In this document: one piece after another, positions 47,241 through 58,714 of the stretch
How positions within the stretch are numbered: the stretch's first letter is position 1
How the letters are laid out: each line of letters starts with the position of its first letter
NCBI GenBank assembly: GCA_027563935.2
Contig: CM050446.2
Location: forward strand, 121,598,499-121,662,498
Length of the DNA: 64,000 nucleotides
Source: Costus lasius
Taxonomy: Eukaryota > Streptophyta > Magnoliopsida > Zingiberales > Costaceae
Reading direction: 5' to 3'
Position numbers and translations under genes: made by a program
Notes under the pieces: model-generated
The model's input: only the letters and a program-made list of their open reading frames with translations
Databases searched by the model: none
Told to the model about the DNA's origin: nothing

Positions 47241-48210
47241 ATCTGCGGAGGTTCCTCCTTGATTTGCCTGCGTTATTGATCGCTGGATCAGACTCCCTAC
47301 CTTTTTCGTCATATTTCGTTGTTACTCATACATTATTGTACTCGATTGATAGCATTGTGTTAGGAGATTCTTTCATCTCTTTTACCAGTATACTCGACAT
47401 TTTCTCTACTATGCGTCTATGCCATTTTTAGACTTCAGCTTGAACTTGAATTACAAAATCACATTGTTGCTCCATAGACATAATACGATTAACAAAATAA
47501 TAAGCTTGGATGATTCTCGCTATACTTCATATAGAGAGCAAACTTTTAGCCGCCATTCTCTATCGATCGGAATTAATTTTACATCATCTCGTAATAACAA
47601 AGGAAAGAAATTTCCACTTTTATGGAACATTTGGAAAGGCTCCTGGCCTCCTGCACAACTTTCATAAATCATGACGACTGATAATGTTTCATGAGAACGT
47701 GTTGAGGATTGAACGATAACCGCCTTATTAATTAATTAATTAATTAATTACTTGCGTCGCTAATCCACACTCAGTGCTTGAAGCTTACATTTGTTGATTA
47801 ATTAATTATTTACCTCACCACCTTTTCCTACTTTACACTCGATTTTTTTTTTCTTTTTTTCTTTCTTTAAAATAAAATATGACCAAAATTTAAGATATAA
47901 AAAGAAAAACTTCACGCTATTTGTCCTTTTAAGGAGTTTAAATTTAATTTAAAATTAAACTTCATGCGAAGAAAAACTTTGAGGAACATATAAAAAGAAT
48001 CAAAACCCTAATTAAAAAACATATCCTATTCTAGGAGTCCGAATTCCGATGCTTCTATTGAGAGTATTTTTAAATTTATAATTTAATATTTAATAATAGG
48101 AACTTTTTATTGCACCTTTTACAGTGTATATACATTGAAATTGAATTCATTTTTGAAAATATAAATTGTGTAACTTTGAAGCGCAATTGCAAAAAATTGA
48201 TCCGACCAAA
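47241..48210. other. AGP 3' UTR and AT-rich intergenic DNA
   Basis: A probable 3' UTR occupies the first 200 bases. A TTAA tetranucleotide run lies at 47725-47750. No gene is supported. Confidence 0.45.
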
Positions 48211-49208
48211 TAGAAATGACGAGTTAACTCAACACAATCGGGTACTCTACCCGACTAATTTATGATGGGTATGAGTATTCAAGTAGTTAAATAGATAGCT
48301 TCAGCTAGGGCTGTTCATGGTCGATTAATCGAACCGTTGATCATAGTCAACCGGTTAACCGAACCGAATAGAAGAGAAAAACCACGAATCGTTCCCGAAC
48401 CGTTCGACCGGTTAACCGGTCAAACGGTTAACCAGTCAAACGGTTAACCGATTATAATTTATTTATTAAAATTTATTTTAAAAAATTAACTTTGACTATT
48501 AAATATTTTAATAAATTAATTTTTAAATTAATTTTACTTATTAAATATTATTATATGATAATTATATATGTAAAATAATTAGTTTTTAAATTTTAGTGAA
48601 TGAGTTTCGAACTCATGACCTACTAACTCGCAAAACAACCTTCAACCATTGCACTAAATAAAAAATCTAAATATAATTTTGAGATATACATATATATACC
48701 GGTCGGTTCGGTTAACCGGTCAAAATTTTTTCTCCGAGCCGTAACCGAACCGAACCGAACCATTATACTCAAAAAATCGACCGTAAACCGAACCGATCCA
48801 TTCGGTTAACCGCCCGTTCGGTTCGGTTCGATCGATTTTTCGGTTCGGTTCGATTTTTCGATTTTTTTGAACAGCCCTAGCTTCAGGTGTGGTGGGTTAG
48901 ATTTTAATCATGTTGACTTTATATGTATGGGTACATAAAAATATATTATATTTTTAAAATTATACTAATAGTAATAGTGGTAATAATAATAATAACTATT
49001 ATAAAACTATATTTGTTATTATTATTTATAAAATTATATTATACAAAATAACTTAAATTTTTTGTAATTTTTTTTATTCAATTGATTCTATGTGGATACC
49101 CATATAAAATTATATTATACAAAATAACTTGGCTATCAGGTTTTTTGAATTGAGTTGGATTCATGTATGAAATTTTTTAAAAAAAAAGCCAAATAGTTGC
49201 CATCCCTA
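48211..49208. mobile_element. Possible older hAT element, host of a younger MITE
   Basis: The right end AGTTGCCATCCCTA is a hAT terminal sequence identical in type to that at 42631. The left side TAGAAATGACGAGTTAAC may be its degraded partner, with CGGGTACTCTACCCGAC-type subterminal motifs. The flanks do not give a convincing 8-bp duplication. The 48306-48879 MITE sits inside it. Confidence 0.35.
48306..48879. mobile_element. Non-autonomous hAT MITE (GGTTCGGTT family)
   Basis: The terminal repeats TAGGGCTGTTCA and TGAACAGCCCTA are perfect, flanked by gcttcagc (48298-48305) and gcttcagg (48880-48887), an 8-bp duplication with one mismatch. Dense AACCGAACCG and CGGTTCGGTT subterminal repeats lie at both ends. 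Confidence 0.93.
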
Positions 49209-50773
49209 ATCATTTAAATTTATAAAATTACAAACTCAATTCGTTTGAAATGGGTTACTCGTGCTATACATATTTTAATCCATACGGGTTAGCGTTGAAC
49301 TCAAATTATTTTAGAATCAGCCAAAACCTAATCCGACCTAATTCGGTTGTTCCTCCAAATAAACATATTGACTATTTAGATCTACGAAAGAGTTGACTTT
49401 GACTTTTGATCAAATACAGAAGTAAACCCTAAGATTGGAGCACCATCAATTTATCACAAAAAACAACATTATTAGGAAACTAGTTTATAGTTTCATGTGC
49501 AGTTAGTTAAAAATTGTTTCAGAATTCCGAATGGTCAATGGCTAAGAATTTCCAATGGTTGACCAGTTCATGCTCCACGTTCGGTGATGAAGTTTCAAAA
49601 TTCCAGAAAATTAAGGGGCAAGAAGACAGTTTGGGTGTCAGATTAGATCGGTCAATCTCTACTTAAAAAAATGAAAATTTTGCCAGTTGTATTGTTACAT
49701 AATAATGAATAGAAATTAGCTATAAAGTAAATGGAAGACATTTCTCACATAATTTTTAAGTTCGAATAAGTTTATCTAACCTAATTATGGTTAATAGCTT
49801 GTTTTAAACGTCGATTCAAATGTAACAACTCTTTAGCACACTTAACCCTAATCACTTAAAAACTCTTACACAAGTAAACAAATTTTAATCCTTGAACTTC
49901 TCATATACTTCTGAATCATAGCAAAGAGCTCTACTTGAGTATAGGCGTATAATTGAGTTATTGCAATTTAAATTGATTTAAAAAATTAATCAAGACAAGT
50001 AAATATAATAATATAGATATTTAAATAATAATTTAACATGATTAAATATGCAAGTTGATCCCTCAACTTTTACTTATAATAAGAACATTTAGCTTACTAG
50101 GATCCAAAATTGAAAGAAATGATTCTATCATTTATGTGGAAAAAATGCTACCAAAAATATATTTTATCTAATATAGAAAATGAGAGGCACCAATTTTATT
50201 AGCAATTTTCTAGAACATGCTTTTTTTGGTCAAAATATTTTTTTGACTTTGAAATTGTATAGGACAAATTTATTGGATAAGAAAGTTTGAAAAATTGGAC
50301 ATTTGCATGAAACTTTGCCTTGAATAAAATAGCCAAAAATTCATTAATTCAAAATAAAATAAAAAATTGCAAATTACAATAAAGTACAACATTTTTTTTT
50401 AAATAATTAATCATTTCGTTGATCCCATAAGATTTGTGACGGAACATAAATTGAATCGAACTAAACTTAGTCATTCTTGGACGTGAAGAAAAATAGAGTA
50501 TAATTTTTATGTAGTCAAACAATGCTATATCAAAATTATTGCCCTTAACAATTGAGTTGGATCAAACAAAGCGAATCGAAAATATAAAAAAATGATTTAA
50601 AGTATAATTTTTTATGTGGTCAAAATCTAGTGATATATTGCAAAAATAAATAAATAAAACAATTTCCAACTTCGAAAATAAGAAAGGACTCCTGATAGCA
50701 TACGGCGGTCTTCCAGTCGTTGTAATCGCCGTAAAATTCAAGCCGATTCCCCAGCTGGCTTGGCTTTAATTCG
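49209..50773. other. AT-rich intergenic DNA
   Basis: No gene, RNA or bounded repeat was recognised. A frame at 50620-50856 (minus) shows no known domain and overlaps the ATL promoter region. Confidence 0.45.
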
Positions 50774-50971
50774 TTGACTCGATCAAACCAGTTGACTAAC
50801 TCAAAATTTCCAGGCGCATCCATCGAGACACAGTCCAGGTAAAACGACCCTCCCAAAAATTACAGCTGTTCTGATTCCCGCACGCAGGAATGCAGGATGG
50901 CTAGGACTACCTGTTTCCTGTCTCGTCCGGCCAACAGATCCTACACCTCACGTCAAAGTTCATTGGTTGAC
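50774..50971. promoter_or_regulatory. W-box cluster upstream of the ATL gene
   Basis: TTGAC cores at 50774-50778, 50792-50796 and 50967-50971, and an inverted one (GTCAA) at 50952-50956, lie 140-340 bases upstream of the RING gene. W-boxes bind WRKY factors. Many ATL genes are rapidly elicitor-induced, so WRKY control is a reasonable inference. Confidence 0.45.
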
Positions 50972-51109
50972 TTTTGAAGATGCCTCTATCTTAACGGCCA
51001 CGCCAGATCGCATGTTCCTGGCCACGGCTCTACACTCGTCTTTTATAATTGATCAGTCATAATTGCAGCGCAGTACCAACTCAACCGTTTCCTGCCCGGA
51101 TTTCCACCC

Positions 51110-52159
51110 ATGGGGCCGGCGATCCCCGCCATCCTTCCCCTTTTCGCGCTGCTTCTAGTCACCTCCGGGCGGGCCGACGCACAGTCCTCCGCCTTGCCAG
51201 GCGGCGGCGACTCCACTGGCGGCTACACGGTCCGCGTCAACCCTGCCGTGGCAGCCCTCGTTGTCGCCTTCATCTGCGGCTTCTTCTTCCTCGGATTCTT
51301 TTCCGTCTACCTCCGCCAGTGCAGCTCTGGCCGCTCCAGCGTCCCCCGCCCAGTCGCCGGCGGCGGCGGCGCAGAGTACGCCATTGGCCGCCACCGAGGC
51401 CTCGACGCGGACATCCTTGCCTCCTTCCCCACCATGGCTTACGCCGAGGCTAAGGCGCATAAGCAGGGGAAGGGTGCGCTAGAGTGCGCCGTCTGCCTCT
51501 CCGAATTCGCCGACGATGACACGCTCCGCCTCCTCCATCCGTGCTGCCACGTGTTCCACGTGGAGTGCATCGACGTCTGGCTCGACACCCACGTCACTTG
51601 CCCCGTTTGCCGCGCCAACCTGACCGATCCGCCGCCCGCCTCCGTCGAGTCGACGCCGGCGGCGGAGGGCGAATTGGTGGAGGAGCCGGATCTCGAGGCA
51701 GGGTGTCCAGCGTCCGCAGAGCACCGGCGGTGGCACTCGACGGGGCACGAGGGGGAGGAGGTGGATCGGTACACGCTGCGGCTGCCGGAGCAAGTGAGGA
51801 GGGAGATCTTCATGGCGGCCGGGCTTCGGCGGGCGGCGAGCGTGGCGGAACCGCGGGTAAGAGGCGGTGAGAGTGGGAGGAGGTGGTACCGAGAGGGACG
51901 GAGCGGACGGTGGGGATTCCTGCGGACGTTCTCCTTGCGTTGGCGGTCGGACGGGGCGGCGGCCCCGCCGGAGGGGACGAGCAAGCGGATCTTCCCGTTC
52001 CCAGTGCCTCCGCTTGACCTCGACATGGGAGGCGGAGTTATAGGCGATAAATCGGAATCCGCTAAAGAGCAGGTGAGAGAGGCAAATCCCGGGTCCGCTA
52101 AGGAGTCGGAGGCGGGCTCGTCTTCTGCTACATCCGCGGCCGCCATGGATCGCGTTTGA
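51110..52159 (+). CDS. ATL-family RING-H2 E3 ubiquitin ligase, single exon
   Basis: Membrane-anchored E3 ligase of 349 aa, of the Arabidopsis Toxicos en Levadura family. There is a signal-like hydrophobic N-terminus (residues 4-24), a transmembrane segment at about 45-68 (VVAFICGFFFLGFFSVYL), and the GLD motif (GLDADILASFPTM, 97-109). The complete RING-H2 domain has C126, C129, C145, H147, H150, C153, C164 and C167, with Trp157 for E2 contact (IDVWL). The C-terminal region (residues 170-349) is low-complexity and includes RYTLRLPEQVRREIF, a block seen in ATL6/ATL31-like members that act in defence and carbon/nitrogen response. The lack of introns is usual for ATLs. GC content is very high. 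The antisense frames are shadows. Substrates are unknown. Confidence 0.92.
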   Translation: MGPAIPAILPLFALLLVTSGRADAQSSALPGGGDSTGGYTVRVNPAVAALVVAFICGFFFLGFFSVYLRQCSSGRSSVPRPVAGGGGAEYAIGRHRGLDADILASFPTMAYAEAKAHKQGKGALECAVCLSEFADDDTLRLLHPCCHVFHVECIDVWLDTHVTCPVCRANLTDPPPASVESTPAAEGELVEEPDLEAGCPASAEHRRWHSTGHEGEEVDRYTLRLPEQVRREIFMAAGLRRAASVAEPRVRGGESGRRWYREGRSGRWGFLRTFSLRWRSDGAAAPPEGTSKRIFPFPVPPLDLDMGGGVIGDKSESAKEQVREANPGSAKESEAGSSSATSAAAMDRV

Positions 52160-53873
52160 AGTTGGTGAGCACGTAATTTGGCGCTTTTCTTTTATTTTCT
52201 TTTTTTCATTTCAGCCCGAGATTTTTTGTAAATAGATCAAGGGGTTGGTGTGATTCATTTGGGGTTAAGATTTGATAAAAAAAAATTAAAACACTACCAT
52301 AATGCATCTCGGCCAAATGTTTCTGGGAAATAGACGCAAATATGCAGGGGCTTTTTTGAAATTAAATCTGCGTTTCACTTTGTAATAAAACATGTTCACA
52401 AGGTATGGGATTTACCTTTTCGAGTCAACTTATATTGTTTCGGAGGCAAAAAAATTGTCTTAAGTCATTATAAGGTCAACTCCTGTTCCTCGTTCAACTC
52501 TCATGCTCTGACTGTGTGAAAATTCTTCCTCTCTTCTTTTTATATTTTCCCACCTCACTCATTGAAAAAACTTTTGATCAATTCTTTCACAATCATATCA
52601 TACCTCATACAAATAAAATACTAATTATATATTTTATTTAATTTAGATTAAAATGAACTTACCCAAAAAAAATCAACATGATTGACTCGATTGATTCGTT
52701 TGAAAGTTCTTACCTCTTGGATGTTGGAAAAGTCTAACAATAGTGAAAGACGGGTTAAGTAAATTTGCTGCAATTGTGCCCAAATTTTTTTTTTTTTATT
52801 TTCTCGTCTATTTTTTACGAATAAATTGTATTCCAATTCATGTAACCTACAAATCATATATGCATTAGGGATTATGCACTTTGCTAACTTTTACTGTGTA
52901 TTTGACCCGTTTAAAGTTTTTTTAGCTCGGAATTCAAGACATCAAAAATTAAAATTAAAAAAAAATCATATTTTTTAGTTTCTTAAACTTTTGAAGCTTT
53001 TATTCATCTTGAAAGCTGTGCTGTAGCTGATTTACAATGAGGTCAAACAGACTCTTAGTTGGTTCAATCTATATGTTTTTGATGATATTAACTTCCCAAT
53101 ACATGTTGAGTTCCCTACACAGTCAAATTTGTGAAAGACAAGTTAGGTTAATTTAGAAATGACGAACCAACACGTTCCATGTTAACAAAAGTTTTCTTTC
53201 ATGCAAGGGTGGAATGTGGGATTCCACCCATGTTTTTATAATATTTTTCATACTTATCTTCTCTTTAGTCTATTCCTTGTATCATCCCTTGACATTTTAG
53301 TTTTATTTTGTGTATTTTTTTGCACACAATTAGTATAATTTAAATATGACTTGAATTCATAAAATAGATAGCTTCAGTTTTAACAATGTTAATATAGTGG
53401 GTTTTTTTACACATGAGCTTATACTAAAATTTCATTATTATTTTAAATATTTAATATTGTTATATATGAGCTTTATTATTAGGCGACATCTTCACAGAAG
53501 AGATCATCCAAGTCAACTTAATTATTGACCTTTATCATATTTGGGAAAATATAATATTTTTATTTTTTAAAAAAATATATTTTTTTTTGAAAAAGCTAAA
53601 ATAAATGTTTAGGCATTCTCATCTATGTTTTTTTATTTATTTTATTTTTAGAAACATAGACGGCATTCTTTTTATCCTTTCAATTCGTCTTCTGAATATG
53701 ATCCCTAACATTTAACCAAAGTTTGTCTTAGGCGATTGTGACTGAATATTAATTAGTCGGTGCCTTTTTTCCCCTGCTCTATTGTAGGCTTGATTCGTCC
53801 TGTATTTTTTTTTTTTTACCTTAAATGGACCAATCAATGGAAAGGAAATGCGGAAATGCCTACACATTAATCA
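52160..53873. other. AT-rich intergenic DNA between ATL and GT61 genes
   Basis: Probable ATL 3' UTR in the first 200 bases and GT61 3' UTR next to 53873. Otherwise there are AT-rich runs without recognised features. Confidence 0.45.
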
Positions 53874-55635
53874 TTAGCCACAGTTGCAATGGTTCGATCC
53901 TTCTTGCGACATCGGCAGCAGCGACTTCTGCACCTTGTATCTTCTCACCTCGCTGAGCACTTGCGCCGTCCAATTCGAGAAGAAGCCCTCGTCGTGCCCC
54001 AACTTGGCGTTCTTGTAGAAAGAGAAGCAGTTGGCGTAGGGCTTCATGCCGGCGGCGGCGCCCTCAGTAAGGTTACTACCGATGCTATCAAGAGGGCAGG
54101 GCTCGCCGTGAGAATCGTGCCAGACGCCTTGGTGGCGCATCCGGGACCAGGCGGCCACCCACCGGTAGACGTACTGGCCGACGCCGGCGAGCTCGAGCCA
54201 GCCCTTGGGGAAGAACTCCATCACGCTGCTGTTCTTGTCCATGTAGAACATGTTGGTCAGCTGCGCGCCGTGGGGAGACGCCAACACGTCCGTTTCACTC
54301 ATCAACTTCACCTACGTGCGATCATAGAGCTTGTTAATTGATTAGTTATAATCACTTCATAAATGATCAGTATCGAAGTTGTTTGTCGTTGAATTCCAGG
54401 TTTGTTTACATAACAGCCTCTCAGTTCACTGAAAATTACAAATTAGTAGTTACGTATGAATAAACGAGTGCAAAAGAAACAATTAAACAGACAATTCGTG
54501 AATCTGTGTAAACTATCTGGACTCATTTGCAATTAGCTCTATTATCTAATATAACTTTAAAGCTATCTACAAAAAAAAAATAATCGAGAAAATATTATTA
54601 ATTTTATTTTCTCATATTTTCTATTTAATTAGGCATTGCAAGCGTTGCTGGGCTACTTGGATTATTATGATGAGAAAATAGGGACTAGGGAGTAGCGATC
54701 ACAACAATTACCTGGTCACAGAAGGTGAGATTGTTCGGCCGCACCACCTTGAGCGTGCAGCCCGCCACCTTGGCGCACTCCCGCCGGAATATTCCAATCA
54801 CGGCGTCATCATCCCTAAACGCCCTCGCTCCCACCCTCAACAGCAACGTGAGCCCAATCCCCACCCCACTCGAACGATCCGCTCCTCCCCCGGCAACACT
54901 GATGTTGCAGTACGCCCTCGCCCTGCACCGCATCAAGTCGTACACCCTCTCCTTCCTCGCTCCTCCCATCGACCCCTGGTTGTGCCTAAACACGACCGCC
55001 TCCTCGAAGCACCTCACCTCTTCCTCCTCCCCGCCGTCATCGATCTCTAGTCCCGCGCTCCCAAACGTAGCCTCCATCAGCGCCCGCATCCACGCGCTGT
55101 TCACGCGCCGCCTCACCTTGACATTCTCGAACAAGAGCCATCGGGCCGGCAAGGCCGTGCATCGGCTCCGTTCGTGCCAAGCCACGAAAGGCGAGATCGT
55201 TGTCAGGCCGTGGAAGATGTTGTCGTAGCTGTAGAAGGACTCAGAGACGAAGGTGAGCCCCGGGAGGAGGCGGGCGTCGGGTGGGAGCTCGCGGATCGGG
55301 ACCAGGGCGTACGTTTTGCTTCCCGCCAGGCAGAGGATGCGGCCGGCGGAGTCCGGGGAGGGGAAACGGAGGTACTGGGCCTCGCCGGGCTCGGCCGTGT
55401 CGTTGAGGTCGTTCATGAACCAGGTGTTTCCCTTCACGGCATTGGCAGCGGCGATGCTGGGGTCCTTGAGAGGGGAGAATCGGATCTCGACGGGTCTGGT
55501 TAGGGTTTGGATCTGGAGGAGGGTAACGAAGAGACAGGCGAAGAGGATCAAGTTGAGAGGTGATTTCCAGGGGGAGCGAACGAAACTTCTTTGTTTGAGC
55601 AAGGATCCGGGGTGGTGTGAATTAGGGGTAGGCAT
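53874..55635 (-). CDS. GT61-family glycosyltransferase (type II Golgi protein), two exons
   Basis: Exons 55635-54712 and 54311-53874 (GT-AG, phase 0) give 453 aa. There is a short basic cytosolic tail, then one membrane anchor at about residues 27-47 (LNLILFACLFVTLLQIQTL), then a lumenal catalytic domain of the DUF563/GT61 type. Late motifs are SETDVLASPHGAQLTNMFYM, VMEFFPKGWLELAGVGQYVY and MRHQGVWHDSHGEPCP. This set resembles the Arabidopsis At3g10320 (MUCI21)/At2g41640/At3g57380 group, whose characterised member adds xylose side chains to xylan. GT61 is greatly expanded in grasses for xylan decoration. The exact donor sugar cannot be read from the sequence. Exon 1 is very GC-rich. The protein ends in an unusual Cys-rich NHCNCG. 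Confidence 0.88.
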
Positions 55636-57091
55636 GGCTGGGCAATGAATCGATGACGATCGATTCCAATTTTGGGAATGAAGCTGGAATTGGCGAGAGA
55701 TTGCGCGGTTTACTTATTGTGGCCCTCTGCTGGAGATTTGGGTTGATTAGTTTAATCAAGTAAGCTCGTTAATTTGCACTTAATGCAGGTATGCTTGATT
55801 GCTTGTTTACTTTATCTAACGTTGAAGTGAAGTAGTAACGACTAACGAAGCTTGTAGAAAAGGGCCTGACGCCGTTGCACATGTTTGAGCGAAGTCAGAT
55901 CCTGGAGCCACTGAACCAGAAGCCGAACTTGAGGGCCGGCATCTTTCGAAGGAACCTTACGAGAGCCATATTAGAGCTGCTCTATCTTCTACAATATACG
56001 AATTTTAAGTAATACTAAGGCGACGCTTGTTTTAAAATTTTTAATTTTAGAAAGAAGAGCCTAAATTTTCAGGATTGGGCGGCTTCCAGATAGCTCATAA
56101 GAATTCCGTGACCCTTGGTAAAGAGAATGAAGCACACAGATGCTGCAGCTCTTCAGGTACGTTCAAATTTAAGCAATGCCCAACGAGGTTCATATTTAAC
56201 CTTTTACTTTTAAAAAAGTATTTTGGTAGCTTCCACTTGTTGTCTCTCTTCTCCTTTACTTAGCACAGACTCAACGTGTCGGACAATGTTATCGTCCATT
56301 GGCTGTGGATTAATTAACGAGATCCTCCTGGTGATTCAAGCGATACAGCGTCTGTGATGCAGCTTATCTATTTTATATTCGTTTTTCTTATAACTATTTT
56401 GTTTTATTCCTGAAAATATTCACGTTATGTTTCTATAAAGTATTTGAAGAGAGTACTGGCAACTGAAATTTTGAAATGAATTTAATAGTAGTAATAGGGT
56501 TGGTCTACTGAATCTGTGGATCTCTGCAAGAGATTGCTCCCCGGCCCAGAATGTGCAAATAATTTTATATGGCGAGGTCAAAGCTGCACATAGAGATTTG
56601 GAGCATCCTCGGGTGTAAAGGAGATTCTGCATTTGATGAACATAGTTGACTTGTATCCTGTTTGAATAATGATCAGAGATCCGCACGATGTGCTTCAGGT
56701 TTTCTTGTATTTCTAAACAAACAATGTGCAGTCTGTCTCCTGGAAAAAAAAAGGTAACACTGTTTAAAAAGCTTTTTGTGTCATCAATTTAAGTATTGCA
56801 AGTTTGCAACGACCGAGTGACTTAAATGCAAACACTGATGCTAATCTATTGGGAGGTCAAACTTAGAGCATTCTTGAGCTCGAGAAATCTTAATTTGTCG
56901 AAAGGAACTATGAACTAATGCCGGAATTTTATCACATTGTTGAATTGATAAGAATCTTAATTAATTATTGATAAGAAAATTTTGAAATTGAATTTCACCT
57001 TTATTAATTATTTACCAATGTCAAAAATAAATAATTCGAAAGGTGCTCGACAGATTCGTTAGCAATGTTGCAAAGGGGGCAGATTTTAGTG
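55636..57091. other. GT61 promoter and intergenic DNA
   Basis: No gene is supported. A stretch at about 56070-56156 is open and bounded by AG and GT (TTTTCAG...TTCAG/GTACGT), so it could be an exon relic of an unknown gene, but no protein family was recognised. From about 57040 the minus strand is LINE-derived. Confidence 0.4.
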
Positions 57092-57847
57092 CTAAGAATT
57101 AGGGTTGAGCAATCAAGGTCCGTAAAATTAATTTTTACTGATTATCAAAAAATTCGGTAAATTCAGTTCGGTTAAAAATATTTCAGTTTCGGTAACGATA
57201 ATTAGTTTAGTGAAAATCGATTTTTGGTATTCGGTTCGGTTTTTAGAGTTTGGTTCGGTAAAAAGTCGAATTTATCCATATTAAGTATTAAATTAATAAT
57301 ATCATTTACCGATATAAATATAAAATTATTAAAATTTATTTGATAAATATATAAAAATAAAAATATTATTATATTTATATAGATAAAATAATTTAAATTG
57401 ATAAATTAGTAATTTACCGAATTTATCAAAATTTTTTCTGTAAATTCAGTTCAGTAAAAAATTGGTTTGTTTTTTTTAAATTCGGTTCAGTTTTGGTTTT
57501 AAGAATTTTGTTAAAATGAAATTCAGTAAATTTGATTTTGGTAAACTCGGTTCGGTAAAAATCGAATGCTCACGCCTACTAAGAATTCGAAACCTGGAAA
57601 GCTTATCAAGAGTCAGCAGCTTATAATGAAGTAATTTCCATCCAAAAACCTTAATTTTAGGAGCAACACGAAGATTCCATAGAATTTTCCAATCCCTCCA
57701 GCTATCATTGATGGGGCTACGGTCCATCATGAGAGTGTTGTAAATGACTTTGGGATCAGGTTTGGTGTATTTAGCGAGGCAAATATCAACCCAAAGCTTT
57801 TTTGGAAGAGTTGAGCAGTTCAATGAGTCGTTTGCTATTGATAGCAA
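57040..57847 (-). pseudogene. LINE reverse-transcriptase C-terminal (zf-RVT) fragment, split by a MITE
   Basis: On the minus strand 57847-57587 encodes a zf-RVT region (DSWRDWKILWNLRVAPKIKV, FGWKLLHYKLLTLDKLSRF) ending at codons for RILS. The frame continues beyond the MITE at 57091 with TKICPLCNIANESVEHL, giving the C-X2-C...H zinc-finger residues. The two halves join in frame if the MITE and one copy of its 8-bp duplication are removed. The LINE piece is only a few hundred bases, is 5'-truncated and lacks the catalytic RT domain. Confidence 0.75.
57100..57578. mobile_element. Non-autonomous hAT MITE inserted in the LINE fragment
   Basis: It starts TAGGGTTGAGCAATC and ends GAATGCTCACGCCTA (12 of 15 as inverted repeats), flanked by perfect 8-bp duplications ctaagaat (57092-57099 and 57579-57586). 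Subterminal GGTTCGGTAAAT-type repeats and an AT core match the family at 40657-41112. Confidence 0.92.
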
Positions 57848-58714
57848 GTTTTATGATTGAGAAGTCCTTCACATCACATGCAGCCCGCCCTGATTACGTG
57901 GGCTAATCACAGTATTCTAGTTGATAAGATGGAGACCATTGCTGAGATTATTATTAGACCAAATGAATCTTTGGATGGGGATGTTCAACCGTCTGTTCTT
58001 GCTGACCATTATACTCTGTTTACTAAGAGAGAAAACATAATGAAAAATATGGAAAATAAAATTTTCTTGCTAACACCTATTGGGACATATTTGAGCAACG
58101 CTGTCATCTTTCTGCATAGTGCTATTGTTTTCAAGGCTGCCAATGATCTTCACTGGATAAGTCCATCACCATCGTTGTCTTCTTTTATACGTAGCCATTG
58201 TCATCATCACCGTTGCCATCGCCCTCCCTTCATTTACACAATACTAATAAGATTGTGTCAAATAAAATAAAATAAAATATTTTTAAAATTTTAATTTTTA
58301 AAAGCAGAAGTATTTTAGGATGATTATTTTAAAACATAAATACTAGCTAACATTTACAAATTTTAGAATGTTTATAAAATTAAATTTCTATTTTGACTTT
58401 AATTTTTTTAATATCTCTCATTTTCTTGTGTAATATAATCGCCGAAGGGTTTGGTTGGAAAAGTGTTTGCCCTTTAACTAGTGACAAACTTCTTGTTATT
58501 TTAGGCCTTTTAAAATAATAAAAAAAGTATAGCATCTCTAGGGTAAAATGGAGTTTTCTAAAATTTTAAATTTATGAAATTTTAATTATAAAAAATTAAA
58601 AAATAATCATAATACATCACAAATAATCATAATACATCACAAATATAATTTTTTTGTGCTTATTGCATCATGCTAATTGTTATGGGCAAATTTATTTTTT
58701 TTATAATAAACTTA
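57848..58714. other. AT-rich intergenic DNA with a 20-bp tandem duplication
   Basis: AAATAATCATAATACATCAC occurs twice head to tail at 58601-58640. A frame at 57857-58270 shows no recognisable domain and ends in His/Ser low complexity. Nothing else was seen. Confidence 0.45.

Noticed and set aside
46742..47312. Antisense frames over the AGP gene
   Set aside because: Gly/Ala-rich shadows of the Pro/Ala-rich sense frame, which has a signal peptide, AP repeats and a GPI signal.
51155..52146. Antisense and alternate frames over the ATL gene
   Set aside because: GC3 bias opens other frames; only the 51110-52159 frame carries the transmembrane, GLD and RING-H2 motifs.
57857..58270. 137-codon plus-strand frame
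   Set aside because: It overlaps LINE-flanking DNA, has no recognised domain and ends in His/Ser low complexity. A weak open frame is not enough.
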